Shown here piece by piece: positions 1 to 8,969 of a stretch of 64,000 nucleotides of DNA. The DNA is from Sinorhizobium fredii USDA 205 (GTDB lineage Bacteria; Pseudomonadota; Alphaproteobacteria; Rhizobiales; Rhizobiaceae): NCBI RefSeq assembly GCF_001461695.1, contig NZ_AUTC01000130.1:1-64000 (forward strand), written 5' to 3'. Made by a program: the position numbers and the translations under genes. The stretch's first letter is position 1. Each line of letters opens with the position of its first letter. The notes under the pieces were generated by a model that did no database searches, was not told where the DNA came from, and saw nothing but the letters and a program-made list of their open reading frames with translations.

Positions 1-86
1 CCGCTTGAGCCAACAGAATGGTTCAATTTAACCAGGAAAGGCTCTAATGCAACCGGCAGATCACGCCCGCCGGCTGCAGGTTGCGA

Positions 87-701
87 TCAATCCTGCGTTT
101 CGCCCGTCAGCGGTGTAGCGACCATCGAGGGACGCTGCTCGAAGCTGTCGAACCAGCGCGTCAGGCGCGGCCGGTCGCGAAATGACCGAAGAGCGCGAAA
201 AGCCATCCACGAAAGTGTCGTGGCCAGGGCGATCTGGCCGATATCGATGTCTTCCTCAGGAAAAAACGTCGTCTCGAGCCAGTCGTAGGTCGCCTCGATC
301 TTCTCTTCATAGCCTTTGGCGAGCGCCGGGTAGCGCAAGTGTTCCGGCCGGCGGTCCCACTCCCAGCGAAGCCCTATCCCGGTCTGGGCAAGGACCTGTG
401 CCACCGATTGCAGCCGCAATGCCCGCCAACGCGGCTCACCGCTTTCGGGGATGAGCTTGCGCCGCTCATGCAACGTATCGAAATAGGCACAGATGACATC
501 GGAATCGAAGATAGGCTCGGCGTCACTGCGCAGCAGGACCGGAACCTTGCCGAGCGGATTCTCGGCATAGACTTCGTCATTGCGCCGTGTCGGGCTCGTC
601 TCGTGGTGGATGACCTCCAGCCGATCGGCGAGACCGATCTCATGGGCGAACACGAGCGCCTTGCGGGCGAAGGGGGAATGGGTCTGGTAGTAGAGGATCA
701 T
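87..701 (-). CDS. Glutathione S-transferase family protein
   Basis: A 204-residue cytosolic GST-like protein, the usual length for the family. The N-terminal thioredoxin-like half opens with YYQTHSPFARKALVF, carrying the S-P-F-A-R-K pattern of bacterial GST glutathione sites. NPLGKVPVL (residues 48-56) supplies the cis-proline, and FDSD near residue 65 the gamma-glutamyl contact. The remainder is helical, as expected. The ATG at 701 has GAGGC six bases upstream. It is the last gene of a minus-strand run headed by an ECF sigma factor, but a 133-bp gap separates it from its neighbour, so it may have its own promoter. The substrate cannot be told. Confidence 0.85.
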   Translation of the reverse strand: MILYYQTHSPFARKALVFAHEIGLADRLEVIHHETSPTRRNDEVYAENPLGKVPVLLRSDAEPIFDSDVICAYFDTLHERRKLIPESGEPRWRALRLQSVAQVLAQTGIGLRWEWDRRPEHLRYPALAKGYEEKIEATYDWLETTFFPEEDIDIGQIALATTLSWMAFRALRSFRDRPRLTRWFDSFEQRPSMVATPLTGETQD

Positions 702-834
702 TTATGCCTCGGGCGCGTTGGCTGTTGACGCTGCGCGAAGAATAGTAAATCGGCCGCAAGAAAAGCGCTCTGTTTCGCCGCCCGCCGCGCAAGTTTGTTT
801 CACGCGCGGCGGCAGCGCATGCCCGCCGGTTGGC

Positions 835-1698
835 TCAGTTGCTCTTCTTCACCGGCGCGACAATGCCCCAGGTGATGCCGAACGGATCGCGGAGCTGGCC
901 GTAATAGTCGCCCCAGAAGGCGATCTCCAGCGGCATTATCACTTCCGCACCGGCCGTCACGGCGCGCTCCCACCAGGACTGGGCGTCGTCGACGATGAGA
1001 TGCAGCACGAAACCCTCCGGCGGCTTCCACGGAAAGCCGAACTCCGGGAAGGGATCGTTCAGCATCAGCGCGCCGCCATTGATCGTCAGGTGGCAATGGA
1101 TGAGGCGCTTGCCGTCCTCGGCATATTTGCGGTCCTCCTCCTTGGCGCCGAAGGCACGGCCGTAGAATTTGGCGGTTGCATCCGCATCCTCGACGTTGAG
1201 ATAGGCGATGACGCCGGCCATCGGCGGATGCGAAGGCGTGTCCCAGTCGACCTTGGACGTCGGGTCGAGATCGATCGCTGCCTTGAAGCTTCCGTCCATG
1301 TAGAAGGGGACCGACTCATGCTGGTGGGCGATCTTCCATCCCTTGTCGGTGCGTTCGAGGCCAAGGGTCTGCCGATACCAGAGCGATACTTTCGCGCCAT
1401 CCTGCTTTTCGCCGGAGAGATGCGCGAGCGCCGTGGCGAAGGCGACGTCCCCGCCGGATGAGATCTCGAGGTCCTGATGCTGGTAGCCGAGCGGTCCCTT
1501 CCAGGTGGAAAACCACTGTTCGAGTCCCTCGGCATCGGCGTCCGAGGCCTTCAGCGGCGGCGCCAGCGAAAAGACGAGGCAATCCTGCGTGCCATGCGAA
1601 AGGACGCGGCCAGCATCCTTCTGCCGCAGGGCCTCCGCCCAATCCTCGATCGCCGCCCGAATCTCGGCGACATTTGCGGTCCGCTCGGTGGTGGACAT
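835..1698 (-). CDS. NTF2-like (SnoaL/ketosteroid isomerase-type) and VOC/glyoxalase two-domain protein
   Basis: A 287-residue two-domain protein. Residues about 1-130 look like a SnoaL/NTF2-fold calcium-dependent-kinase-association type domain (AIEDWAEALRQKDAGRVLSH, then GWKIAHQHESVPF near the end of the cone). Residues about 145-287 form a PhnB-like VOC domain (YLNVEDADATAKFYGRAFG, then LRDPFGITWGIV). Both are common stand-alone domains in stress and xenobiotic clusters; no catalytic role can be assigned. AGGAGG lies 7 bases before the ATG. It starts 14 bp after the SRPBCC gene, so it is almost certainly cotranscribed with it and probably with the sigma factor upstream. Confidence 0.8.
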   Translation of the reverse strand: MSTTERTANVAEIRAAIEDWAEALRQKDAGRVLSHGTQDCLVFSLAPPLKASDADAEGLEQWFSTWKGPLGYQHQDLEISSGGDVAFATALAHLSGEKQDGAKVSLWYRQTLGLERTDKGWKIAHQHESVPFYMDGSFKAAIDLDPTSKVDWDTPSHPPMAGVIAYLNVEDADATAKFYGRAFGAKEEDRKYAEDGKRLIHCHLTINGGALMLNDPFPEFGFPWKPPEGFVLHLIVDDAQSWWERAVTAGAEVIMPLEIAFWGDYYGQLRDPFGITWGIVAPVKKSN

Positions 1699-1712
1699 GA
1701 TCTATCCTCCTC

Positions 1713-2195
1713 TCAGAGTTTCGCGACGAGGGCGGCGAGCTGGTCGGCGCATTGGCCCCAGCCCTCGTGGAAGCCCATCTTCTCGTGCGCCTCGCGGTCC
1801 GCGACGCTCCAGTGGCGGGCGCGGGCCGTGTAGCGGGTCTTGCCGCCCTCCTCCTCGAAGGTCAGGATCGCCGTCATGAAGGGCTTTTCGGAAGGCTTCC
1901 AGGCTTCCGTGTAGGCGTCGGTCATCACCAGTTTCTCGTTCGGCACGACCTCCAGATAGACGCCCTGGTTGGGGTAAAGCTCGCCCTCCGGCGACCGCAT
2001 GATGAAGCGGTTGGTACCGCCCGGCCTGACGTCGAGCGCCGCTTCGGTGATCGTCCACGGCAGGGGCGCGAACCATTGCTTCAGGAGCTCGGGATCCGTG
2101 AAGGCGCGAAAGACCTTCTCGCGCGGTGCATCGATCAGGCGGATCAGAACCAGTTCGCGTTCGGTGACGGGGTCGATTTCGGTTGCTGCGGTCAT
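1713..2195 (-). CDS. SRPBCC (AHSA1-like) domain protein
   Basis: A 160-residue START/Bet v1-fold protein of the AHSA1/ActA-type SRPBCC group. The N-terminus (ELVLIRLIDAPREKVFRAFT) is the signature first strand and helix, followed by DPELLKQWFAP, and the C-terminus GFHEGWGQCADQLAALVAKL is the long closing helix. Such proteins bind hydrophobic ligands; the ligand is unknown. The open frame extends upstream, but the ATG at 2195 is chosen because AAGGAGGAAT sits just before it and the family begins there. It lies 74 bp after the sigma factor stop and 14 bp before the VOC gene, consistent with one operon. Confidence 0.85.
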   Translation of the reverse strand: MTAATEIDPVTERELVLIRLIDAPREKVFRAFTDPELLKQWFAPLPWTITEAALDVRPGGTNRFIMRSPEGELYPNQGVYLEVVPNEKLVMTDAYTEAWKPSEKPFMTAILTFEEEGGKTRYTARARHWSVADREAHEKMGFHEGWGQCADQLAALVAKL

Positions 2196-2269
2196 TTGCC
2201 ATTCCTCCTTGGTGGGTTCCAACCTAGGACGACCGGCAAGAGCGGATGCCGACAGCGGCGGAAGATTTT

Positions 2270-3544
2270 TTATTGCTGGTCTTCGTGAAGGTCGGCGGCG
2301 CCCGCCTCCCCCGCAAGGTGGTCGAGCTGCTTGCGGATATAGGCCGCCTCCGCCGCATTGGTGGCGAGCGCGATCGCCCGGTCGAAGGCGACGCGCGCCT
2401 CGCGGACCCGGCCCATTTGCTTGAGCAGACCGCCGCGCAGGCCGTGAAAATAGAAATAGCCGGAAAGCCGGTCGGCCAGCGGCTCGACCAGCGACAGCGC
2501 CGCCTCCGGCCCGTTGCGCTTCGAGACGGCCACGGCCCGATTGAGCGTGACGACGGGCGACGGCTGCAGGCGCTCGAGCGCCTGGTAGAGCAGGTCGATT
2601 TCCTCCCAATCCGTCAATTCCGGCCGATCGGCGCGCGCATGCAGCGCCGCGATCGCGGCCTGGATCTGGTAGGGACCGGGGCGGCGGTGGCGCATAGCCT
2701 TGTCGATCATCGCCAGCGCCTCGGTGATCATCGGTCGGCGCCACAGCTGCCGGTCCTGGTCCTCGAGCAGGACGATGGCGCCATGGGAGTCGAAGCGGGC
2801 ACGGGCACGCGAATGCTGTAGGAGCAGAAGCGCCGTCAGCCCCATGATCTCCGGCTCCGCCGGAAACAGCCGCAGCAGCAGCCGCACCAAACGGATCGCC
2901 TCATCACAGAGATCGGCGGAGACCCCTTCCGGGCCGTTCATGGCCGAATAGCCCTCGTTGAAGACGAGGTAGATCATCGTGGCGACCGCCGCGAGCCGCT
3001 CGGCCCGGTCGGAGGCGTCCGGCGTTTCGAACGGGATGCCGGCGGCGGCGACACGTCCCTTGGCACGGGTGATGCGCTGCTCCATCGCCGCCTCGCTGAC
3101 GAGGAAGGCGCGGGCGATCTGCTTGACGGAAAGACCGGACACGATCCGGAGCGCCAGGGCGATCTGCTGGGTCGCCGGCAGGACCGGATTGCTGCAGACG
3201 AAGAGCAGCCTCAGGATATCGTCGCGGTAATGCGCCCCGTCGAGGCGGTCCGCAAGCTCGCTTTCCCGGTCATCGAGATCGGAGAGCAGCTCTTCCGGCG
3301 GCAGCGCCGTCTCGCGCGATTGCCGCCGCACCTTGTCGATACCGCTGTTCCGGCCGACGAAGATCAGCCAGGCAGCCGCGTCGCGCGGCGGCCCGTTCTT
3401 CGGCCAGGTCTTCAAGGCCCGGATGCAAGCCTCCTGGAACGCCTCCTCCGCCAGATCGAGATTGCGGAAATAGCGCAGCAGCGCGCCCATTGCCTGCGGC
3501 CGCGCCGAAACGAGGGCAAGGTCGATCCAGGCGGTGTCGGTCAT
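2270..3544 (-). CDS. ECF42-type RNA polymerase sigma factor with C-terminal extension
   Basis: A 424-residue extracytoplasmic-function sigma factor, about twice the length of a basic ECF. Residues about 10-75 form region 2 (LDLAEEAFQEACIRALKTW), residues about 110-165 region 4 with the helix-turn-helix (LSVKQIARAFLVSEAAMEQR), and the remaining 250 residues are a helical, TPR-like DUF6596 extension. That extension and the neighbouring YCII/DGPF gene are the hallmarks of the ECF42 group. The ATG overlaps the YCII stop by 4 bases (ATGA), so the two are translationally coupled. No anti-sigma factor is adjacent; in this group the C-terminal extension is thought to control activity. Target genes probably include this cluster, which is an inference. 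Confidence 0.88.
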   Translation of the reverse strand: MTDTAWIDLALVSARPQAMGALLRYFRNLDLAEEAFQEACIRALKTWPKNGPPRDAAAWLIFVGRNSGIDKVRRQSRETALPPEELLSDLDDRESELADRLDGAHYRDDILRLLFVCSNPVLPATQQIALALRIVSGLSVKQIARAFLVSEAAMEQRITRAKGRVAAAGIPFETPDASDRAERLAAVATMIYLVFNEGYSAMNGPEGVSADLCDEAIRLVRLLLRLFPAEPEIMGLTALLLLQHSRARARFDSHGAIVLLEDQDRQLWRRPMITEALAMIDKAMRHRRPGPYQIQAAIAALHARADRPELTDWEEIDLLYQALERLQPSPVVTLNRAVAVSKRNGPEAALSLVEPLADRLSGYFYFHGLRGGLLKQMGRVREARVAFDRAIALATNAAEAAYIRKQLDHLAGEAGAADLHEDQQ

Positions 3545-3915
3545 GGGGCAAGCTCACCTGGCTTGTAGAGGGAAAGGGGGCGGATTTCGTAGGAACCTGC
3601 AGCCGGATTGGCGGCACTCAGCTCGCGGGCAAAATCGAGCGCCTCGTCGAGCGATGTGCAATCGATCAGGTAGAAGCCGAGCAGCTGCTCCTTGGTTTCG
3701 GCGAAAGGGCCATCGATGACAACGGTCTCGCCTGGGCTGTGGCGCAATGTCGTCGCCGCCGTCGTCGGCAGTAGCCGTGCGACGGGGCCGAGCTTGCCGG
3801 CCTCGACATATCTGCGCTGGACGGCGGTCAGGTCACGCATGACCTTGTCGTCCTCCTCCTTGGTCCAGGCGCTGGTCACATCTTCCGAATTGTAGCAAAG
3901 CACCGCGTAAAGCAT
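3541..3915 (-). CDS. YCII-related (DGPF domain) protein
   Basis: A 124-residue YCII/DGPF-family protein. It opens MLYAVLCYNSEDV, has the conserved central VIDGPFAETKEQLLGFYLI containing the D-G-P-F motif, and ends in a short strand (SYEIRPLSLY). The biochemical role of the family is not settled. DGPF proteins are the constant genomic partners of ECF42 sigma factors, and here the stop codon overlaps the sigma start by 4 bases. The first in-frame ATG at 3915 is used because homologues begin at MLYA; the longer open frame upstream is GC-rich readthrough. It is the first gene of the run, so its promoter should lie in 3916-4090. Confidence 0.85.
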   Translation of the reverse strand: MLYAVLCYNSEDVTSAWTKEEDDKVMRDLTAVQRRYVEAGKLGPVARLLPTTAATTLRHSPGETVVIDGPFAETKEQLLGFYLIDCTSLDEALDFARELSAANPAAGSYEIRPLSLYKPGELAP

Positions 3916-4094
3916 CGAGACCTCTCCCGCTTCGATTGAAAAGACGAATGACGAAAGAGATAACCGACAAGCGGGACGACAAAAAGTGCTCGTCGGCGCT
4001 GCGCACGAAGAAGAGCCGAGACGGAGCGGCCGCGGTGCGAAAACTGATGGCCGCGACGAGTTGCGTCTCCTAACACGGCAGCCTGTTCCATAAC

Positions 4095-4118
4095 GAAAAA
4101 GGCCCGGAAAACCGGGCC
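4095..4118 (-). terminator. Rho-independent terminator of dnaA
   Basis: On the minus strand a perfect 7-bp stem (GGCCCGG, loop TTTT, CCGGGCC) is followed by TTTTTCG. It lies 21 bases past the dnaA stop and reads in the dnaA direction. Confidence 0.88.
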
Positions 4119-4139
4119 AATTCGTAAGTCCTTGCCTAC

Positions 4140-5663
4140 CTATTCGTTTATCAGGCGCTTCAGCAGCTCGATCTCGTGGCTGAGTTTCGTGTCGCCAGAG
4201 ATCAGTTCCTCGATCTTGCGCACCGCGTGCAGCACCGTGGTGTGGTCGCGACCGCCGAAGCGGCGACCGATTTCCGGGAAGGAGCGCGGCGTCAGAGTCT
4301 TCGACAGGTACATGGCGATCTGGCGCGGCTTGACGATGACGCGGGTTCGGCGGTTCGAGACCAGTTCCTGGCGCGACACATTGTAGTGCTTGGCGACTAT
4401 GCGCTGGATGTCCTCGATACGGACGCGGCGCGGCTCGCCGGCATTGACGAGGTGGCCGAGCAACTCGTCGACGCGCTCGATCGACAGCTGCGGCTCGAAG
4501 GAGCGGCGGAACAGGAGTTGGTTGAAGGCTCCTTCCAACTCGCGGCCGCTTGCCGTGACGTTTCGCGCCACATGGGAGAGGATCTCCTGCGGAATGTCGA
4601 GCGAAGTATCGTCCTGACGGGCGACATCCAGGCGGCGCTTCAGCATTTCGAGGCGCATATCGTAGTCTGGGCCCTCCATCTCGATCGCCACGCCGCCCTG
4701 CAGGCGGGAGCGAACGCGACTGTCGAGCGATTCCAGTTCCCACGGTGCCCGGTCCGCCGCCACGACCACCTGCTTGGCCGAGTCGAGCAGCATGTTCAGG
4801 AGATGGCAGAATTCATGCTGGATCGACTTTCCCTGCAGGAACTGCATGTCGTCTATGACGAGAAGATCGATGTTGCGCAGCGACTCCTTCAGCGACAGTG
4901 CGTCGTTGTCACGGATCGCCGTGGCGAAACGCCACATGAAATATTCGGCCGTCAGGTAGACGACGCGTGGCGCCCGGGCGCTTTGCAGCGCAGCAAGCGC
5001 GATCGCCTGCAGCAGATGCGTCTTGCCGAGCCCGACGCTCGAATGAATGAAGAGCGGATTGAAGCGCACTGCACCGGCGCCGGCCTCGGCGATCGTGCGT
5101 GCGGCGGCGAGCGCCACCCGGTTGGACGAGCCCTCGACGAAGCTCTCGAAATTATAGCGCTGGTCAAGCGGCGAGCCGAAAAGCGGCGCCTGTACCGGCC
5201 TTGCCGCAGCTGCGACCGTGGCAGCGGCAGCGGCGACGGGCTGGGCCGAGGCTGCGCGGCGGACCGGGGCAGCCGGCGCCGGTTCGGCTGTCGCTGGAAC
5301 TGCCTCTTCGTGAACCGCCGGGCGCTGGCCGCGGGTCGCGGTGCGCACGAGAATCTCCACCTTGAGGATCTCACCGTCTTCCTGCCGGAAAAGATTGGTG
5401 ATCAGCTCGAGATAGCGATTGTTGATCCATGACTTCAAGAACGTCGTCGGCACCGACAGGCGTACGACGCTTTTCGATACCGAATGGAGCTTGAGACGTC
5501 CGAACCAGCTGGCGAAGACATCCGGACCGACCTGGGCTTTTAGACGCGCACTTACCCGCTCGAAAAGTGCGTCATGCCGCATGTCGTGTTTTTCCCCCGC
5601 CGCCTGAGACTGCTTGCTTCCGGCCTGAATTCCTTCAGACGCCGTCGCCAAATTCATCTGCAT
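4140..5663 (-). CDS. dnaA: Chromosomal replication initiator protein DnaA
   Basis: AAA+ initiator that binds DnaA boxes and melts the origin. The N-terminal DnaB-interacting domain begins at [16 protein letters not shown], and an Ala/Pro-rich linker (about 110-160) follows. The AAA+ core has Walker [11 protein letters not shown] and Walker [10 protein letters not shown]. Domain IV ends with the DNA-binding signature [16 protein letters not shown]. Starts are possible at 5684, 5663 and 5582. The 5663 ATG has the best ribosome site (GGAAGGCGG), while the 5582 ATG would give the 480-residue form I recall being listed for Sinorhizobium. An 800-bp upstream region rich in GANTC sites precedes it. 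dnaN is 45 kb away, as is normal in Rhizobiales. Confidence 0.97.
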   Translation of the reverse strand: MQMNLATASEGIQAGSKQSQAAGEKHDMRHDALFERVSARLKAQVGPDVFASWFGRLKLHSVSKSVVRLSVPTTFLKSWINNRYLELITNLFRQEDGEILKVEILVRTATRGQRPAVHEEAVPATAEPAPAAPVRRAASAQPVAAAAATVAAAARPVQAPLFGSPLDQRYNFESFVEGSSNRVALAAARTIAEAGAGAVRFNPLFIHSSVGLGKTHLLQAIALAALQSARAPRVVYLTAEYFMWRFATAIRDNDALSLKESLRNIDLLVIDDMQFLQGKSIQHEFCHLLNMLLDSAKQVVVAADRAPWELESLDSRVRSRLQGGVAIEMEGPDYDMRLEMLKRRLDVARQDDTSLDIPQEILSHVARNVTASGRELEGAFNQLLFRRSFEPQLSIERVDELLGHLVNAGEPRRVRIEDIQRIVAKHYNVSRQELVSNRRTRVIVKPRQIAMYLSKTLTPRSFPEIGRRFGGRDHTTVLHAVRKIEELISGDTKLSHEIELLKRLINE

Positions 5664-5684
5664 GTTGCCGCCTTCCAATATCAT

Positions 5685-6534
5685 TTTCCGATGCCGTCAT
5701 TCCTGCCGGCCTCATCTTTAATGTCCATCGGACACGGCTGCCTTCAAAGCCATGCCGCGCCCGATAGACGCCCTGTCGCTGCGAAACCAGGCTCCTCATA
5801 TCCCGTCCCGCTGCGCGCTGCGCTCATCCGCTCGCCTCAATCAAGCGAATGTCCCCTCGCGCCTAGTCCTATCGATTCCGTGTGGCCGTTTTCAAGCCAT
5901 CCGGTCTTACCCTTTGTGACTACGCCGCGCCCTCGTACGAAGCGGGTAGCCGAGGTCTCCTTCGATCTTGAGCACACACCGACACAGTACCGATGGGAAC
6001 CACATACGCCACAACCATAAGACGAAATGTCCTCGTTCCGCGACGACGGCTCGTCCGGCTTAACCATCTCGACTTGTCTGATTGAACGACGTGGACTTAC
6101 CCCGCCACAGGGAACAGAAAGCCTCAAGCCATCTCGTTGAAATGACTCCAAACCTCCTTGATGCAGATGTGTTCCGTGTCCCCTGTGAAAGCCATTTAGG
6201 CAGGATCGAGGGGCAAGATCAATGGCGATTTTTACCGCTTATTAAACGCTGCCAGTTGACTCTCGTGCCACGTTTTGCATGCGTGTTTGCGAGTCCCGCA
6301 AGAATCGCTTTTGAATCAAGGGTTTTGATTTTTGCCGCCGTGTTTAGCTGGCGAAAAAGAAAAAAAATAAAAATCTTCTTGACTCACTTTGCGTCGAAGA
6401 TGTCGACGCGCCGGGACGACGCGCCTATGACAACCTCGCGCATCTCTTTGAAATTATTGGAACATTTATGTCACGCCACTGACACAACCGCCGTTCGTGC
6501 AGACTAGTCATGACCATGGCGAAATTATGAATCC
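5685..6534. promoter_or_regulatory. Long dnaA upstream regulatory region with GANTC cluster
   Basis: About 850 bp between dnaA and the rpsT terminator hold no convincing gene. GANTC motifs (the CcrM methylation target in alphaproteobacteria) occur at 5874, 6144, 6258, 6291, 6302, 6313, 6381 and 6529, seven of them within 390 bp where about one or two are expected. An A-rich tract (6355-6376) follows. I found no consensus DnaA boxes, so I read this as promoter and cell-cycle control of dnaA rather than an origin. Confidence 0.55.
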
Positions 6535-6564
6535 GAAAAGCCCGACGCAAGCGCCGGGCTTTTC
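6535..6564 (-). terminator. Terminator hairpin downstream of rpsT
   Basis: Inverted repeat GAAAAGCCCG / CGGGCTTTTC around a 10-base loop, 25 bp past the rpsT stop. The stem carries A/T runs on both sides, so it can terminate in either direction and also insulates the dnaA promoter region. Confidence 0.85.
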
Positions 6565-6589
6565 AACATTTGCTTATTATTTAGCCGGG

Positions 6590-6856
6590 TTAGGCCGAAA
6601 GGGCCTTCACGCGCTGCGCCAGACGGGACACTTTGCGCGATGCCGTGTTGGCATGCACGACGCCCTTGGTGGCGGCACGCATCAGTTCCGGCTGGGCTGC
6701 TTTCAGGGCAGCGGCGGCGAGCGCCTGATCGCCGGAAGCGATCGCCTCTTCAACCTTGCGGACGAAGCTGCGGACGCGCGAACGACGAGCCTTGTTCACT
6801 GCGGTACGGCGTGCGATCTTGCGGGTCGCTTTTTTCGCCGAAGTTGTATTGGCCAT
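6590..6856 (-). CDS. rpsT: 30S ribosomal protein S20
   Basis: An 88-residue basic ribosomal protein, the exact family length. It starts [20 protein letters not shown] and contains the S20 helices [14 protein letters not shown] and the C-terminal [14 protein letters not shown]. It binds the 5' domain of 16S rRNA in the small subunit. The open frame extends 18 codons upstream, but the conserved MANT start at 6856 is preceded by AGAGAGG. It is monocistronic: a terminator follows, and a 190-bp gap separates it from the enoyl-CoA hydratase. The rpsT-dnaA neighbourhood is typical of Rhizobiales. Confidence 0.96.
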   Translation of the reverse strand: MANTTSAKKATRKIARRTAVNKARRSRVRSFVRKVEEAIASGDQALAAAALKAAQPELMRAATKGVVHANTASRKVSRLAQRVKALSA

Positions 6857-7047
6857 TGATGCCTCTCTTCGAAAACTGACATGAACTCCGCCTTCGCCGT
6901 GCCGGGTCACTGCGACCTGTCATCCAAGCAATTCGGGAGCAGTATCGGAAAAGCCATGCGAGATGGCGTTTCAAACTGAGGGCGGCGTATAGCGGGAAAG
7001 CGCCGTCGCGTCAACGCGCATTTTGTGAAAACCGGCGCCTTCCCGAT

Positions 7048-7821
7048 TCATCTGTGTTTGAATTCCGCTTTGCGCTTCGCGACGAAGGCGGCCATCCCCT
7101 CCTTCTGGTCTTCGGTAGCGAACAGCGCCTGGAAGAGCCGCCGCTCGAAACGCAGGCCTTCGGCAAGGGTGACTTCCAGCGAGCGGCTGACCGCCTCCTT
7201 CGCCATCATCACCGCCGGAAGCGCGAAGGAAGCGATCTTCTCGGCAGCGGCAAGCGCCTCTTCCAGCAACTTGTCGGGCGCGACGATCCGCGCAACGAGG
7301 CCGGCCCGCTCGGCTTCGGTCGCGTCCATCATGCGGCCAGTCAGGATGAGGTCCATCGCCTTCGCCTTGCCGACCGCCCGCGTCAGGCGCTGCGACCCGC
7401 CCATGCCGGGGATGACGCCCAGAGTAATTTCCGGCTGGCCGAATTTCGCCGTCTCCGATGCGATGATGAAGTCGCACATCATGGCGAGTTCACAGCCACC
7501 GCCAAGCGCAAAGCCGGAAACCGCCGCGATCATCGGCTTGCGAGCGCCGGCGACGTGCTCCCAACCGCCGAGAAAATCACCGAGGTAGCTGTCGACGAAA
7601 TCGAGCGCCTGCATTTCCTTGATATCGGCACCGGCCGCGAATGCCTTTTCCGAGCCTGTGATGACGATCGCACCGACACCCTTGTCCACATCGAAGGCCT
7701 TCAACGCTGCATCAAGCTCGCGCATCAGGGTCGAATTCAGCGCATTCAGCGCCTGCGGCCGATTGAGGGTGATCAGGCCGACGCGCCCGCGCGTCTCGAC
7801 CAGCAGCGTCTCGTAACTCAT
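7048..7821 (-). CDS. fadB1: Enoyl-CoA hydratase
   Basis: A 257-residue crotonase-fold hydratase that adds water to trans-2-enoyl-CoA in fatty-acid beta-oxidation. The CoA/oxyanion-hole segment is [17 protein letters not shown] (about residues 57-73). The second oxyanion glycines and first catalytic acid lie in [15 protein letters not shown], and the second catalytic acid region in [18 protein letters not shown]. Length and motifs fit a short-chain (crotonase-type) enzyme rather than an isomerase or CoA ligase-type paralogue. fadB1 is the symbol I recall for the Sinorhizobium gene in this position; the short-chain preference is inferred. It lies 75 bp after mutM on the same strand. Confidence 0.88.
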   Translation of the reverse strand: MSYETLLVETRGRVGLITLNRPQALNALNSTLMRELDAALKAFDVDKGVGAIVITGSEKAFAAGADIKEMQALDFVDSYLGDFLGGWEHVAGARKPMIAAVSGFALGGGCELAMMCDFIIASETAKFGQPEITLGVIPGMGGSQRLTRAVGKAKAMDLILTGRMMDATEAERAGLVARIVAPDKLLEEALAAAEKIASFALPAVMMAKEAVSRSLEVTLAEGLRFERRLFQALFATEDQKEGMAAFVAKRKAEFKHR

Positions 7822-7896
7822 TGTCGTCTCCTCCAGATTTCGATCTCGATTCCTGCAGGCGCTACACGGGCGGAAACCGCATAGGCGCTCGTGCCT

Positions 7897-8787
7897 TTAT
7901 TTCTGGCAGCGCGGGCAATGGAAGGTCGAACGCCCTGCCTGAACGATGCGGGCGACCGTACCGCCGCAATCCGGCTTACGGCAAGCCTCGCCCTCCCGGT
8001 CGTAGACGGAAAAGGCATGCTGGAAATAGCCGAGGCTGCCATCCGCCTGGATATGGTCCCTGAGCGACGAGCCGCCGGCAGCGATCGCGTCGGCAATCAC
8101 CGCGCGGATCGCCTCGACAAGCGCGAACAAGGCCCGTTTCGGACGACCGCGCTTGTCGACCAGCGTTCCGGCGGCCCTGTTCGGCGACAAGCCGGATCGC
8201 CACAGCGCCTCGCAAACATAGATATTGCCGAGGCCGGCGATCGTCCTTTGGTCGAGGAGCGCCGTCTTCAGCGGCTGCGATTTTCCGGCAAACCGGGCGG
8301 CCAGGTAGACGGCGTCGAGCGCATTGCCGGTCGGCTCCTCGCCGAGATCGCGGAAGAAGGCGTGCTCGGCGATCGTATCGCGCCGCGCCAGATCCATGAA
8401 GCCGAAGCGGCGCGGGTCGTTGTAGATCACCCGCGTCTGGCCGGAGCCTCCGTCGAGATGGAAGATCACATGGTCGTGCTTCTCGTCCTTGCCGCGCGGA
8501 TGGTGGAATCCGCCGGGCGCCACCGGCTGCGTGCCGGCCTCGATGCGGAACGACCCGGACATGCCGAGATGCGCGACGATCACGTCGCCGCCCTCGAGGT
8601 CGATCATCAGATATTTTGCCCGCCGCGACAACGCCAGGATGCGGCGGCCCGAAACAGCGGCGGCGAAATTCTCGGGAAAGGGAAAGCGCAGGTCCGGCCG
8701 GCGCAATTCGGCGCGCACCAAAAGCGCCCCCTCCATCGTCGGCGCCAATCCGCGTTTGACCGTCTCGACCTCAGGCAATTCCGGCAT
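7897..8787 (-). CDS. mutM: Bifunctional DNA-formamidopyrimidine glycosylase/DNA-(apurinic) lyase
   Basis: Base-excision repair enzyme removing 8-oxoguanine and formamidopyrimidines. After Met removal the catalytic Pro and Glu ([10 protein letters not shown]) are exposed. The helix-two-turn-helix region carries [17 protein letters not shown], and AHLGMSGSF supplies the active-site lysine/loop region. The C-terminal zinc finger is C-X4-C...C-X2-C (ACRKPDC ... FHCPRCQK). The first pair is spaced four rather than two, a variant I believe is common in alphaproteobacteria. At 296 residues it is slightly longer than the E. coli protein (269). It is divergent from ubiE across a 182-bp gap. Confidence 0.96.
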   Translation of the reverse strand: MPELPEVETVKRGLAPTMEGALLVRAELRRPDLRFPFPENFAAAVSGRRILALSRRAKYLMIDLEGGDVIVAHLGMSGSFRIEAGTQPVAPGGFHHPRGKDEKHDHVIFHLDGGSGQTRVIYNDPRRFGFMDLARRDTIAEHAFFRDLGEEPTGNALDAVYLAARFAGKSQPLKTALLDQRTIAGLGNIYVCEALWRSGLSPNRAAGTLVDKRGRPKRALFALVEAIRAVIADAIAAGGSSLRDHIQADGSLGYFQHAFSVYDREGEACRKPDCGGTVARIVQAGRSTFHCPRCQK

Positions 8788-8886
8788 CGGCCGTCTTCCT
8801 TCACTCTTTATTCATTCCATCCGCCCGCATCGCTAGCGCGCCATTCCCATGGCATGATTGATATCCTATAGGGATGCTCTTTGTCG

Positions 8887-8905
8887 CAGCGACGCCCCGT
8901 CGCTG
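8887..8905. promoter_or_regulatory. Perfect 19-bp palindrome between mutM and ubiE
   Basis: CAGCGACG, three bases, CGTCGCTG: perfect 8-bp arms midway between the divergent mutM and ubiE starts. It could be an operator or a 5'-UTR hairpin of ubiE. No regulator is suggested by the sequence. Confidence 0.35.
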
Positions 8906-8969
8906 AGATAGCGCGCGCGGGACGATTTCGCTATGGTGCCGGCAAAATTCGTTGGAGTGGAGTTTTCGT

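Noticed and set aside
5837..6151. 104-residue frame upstream of dnaA
   Set aside because: No recognisable domain or ribosome site, and an Arg/Ser/Gly-rich composition typical of chance frames; it lies within the regulatory region.
5685..6534. Replication origin next to dnaA
   Set aside because: I found no consensus DnaA boxes, and in Rhizobiales the origin is normally near hemE, not dnaA. Read as a promoter region.
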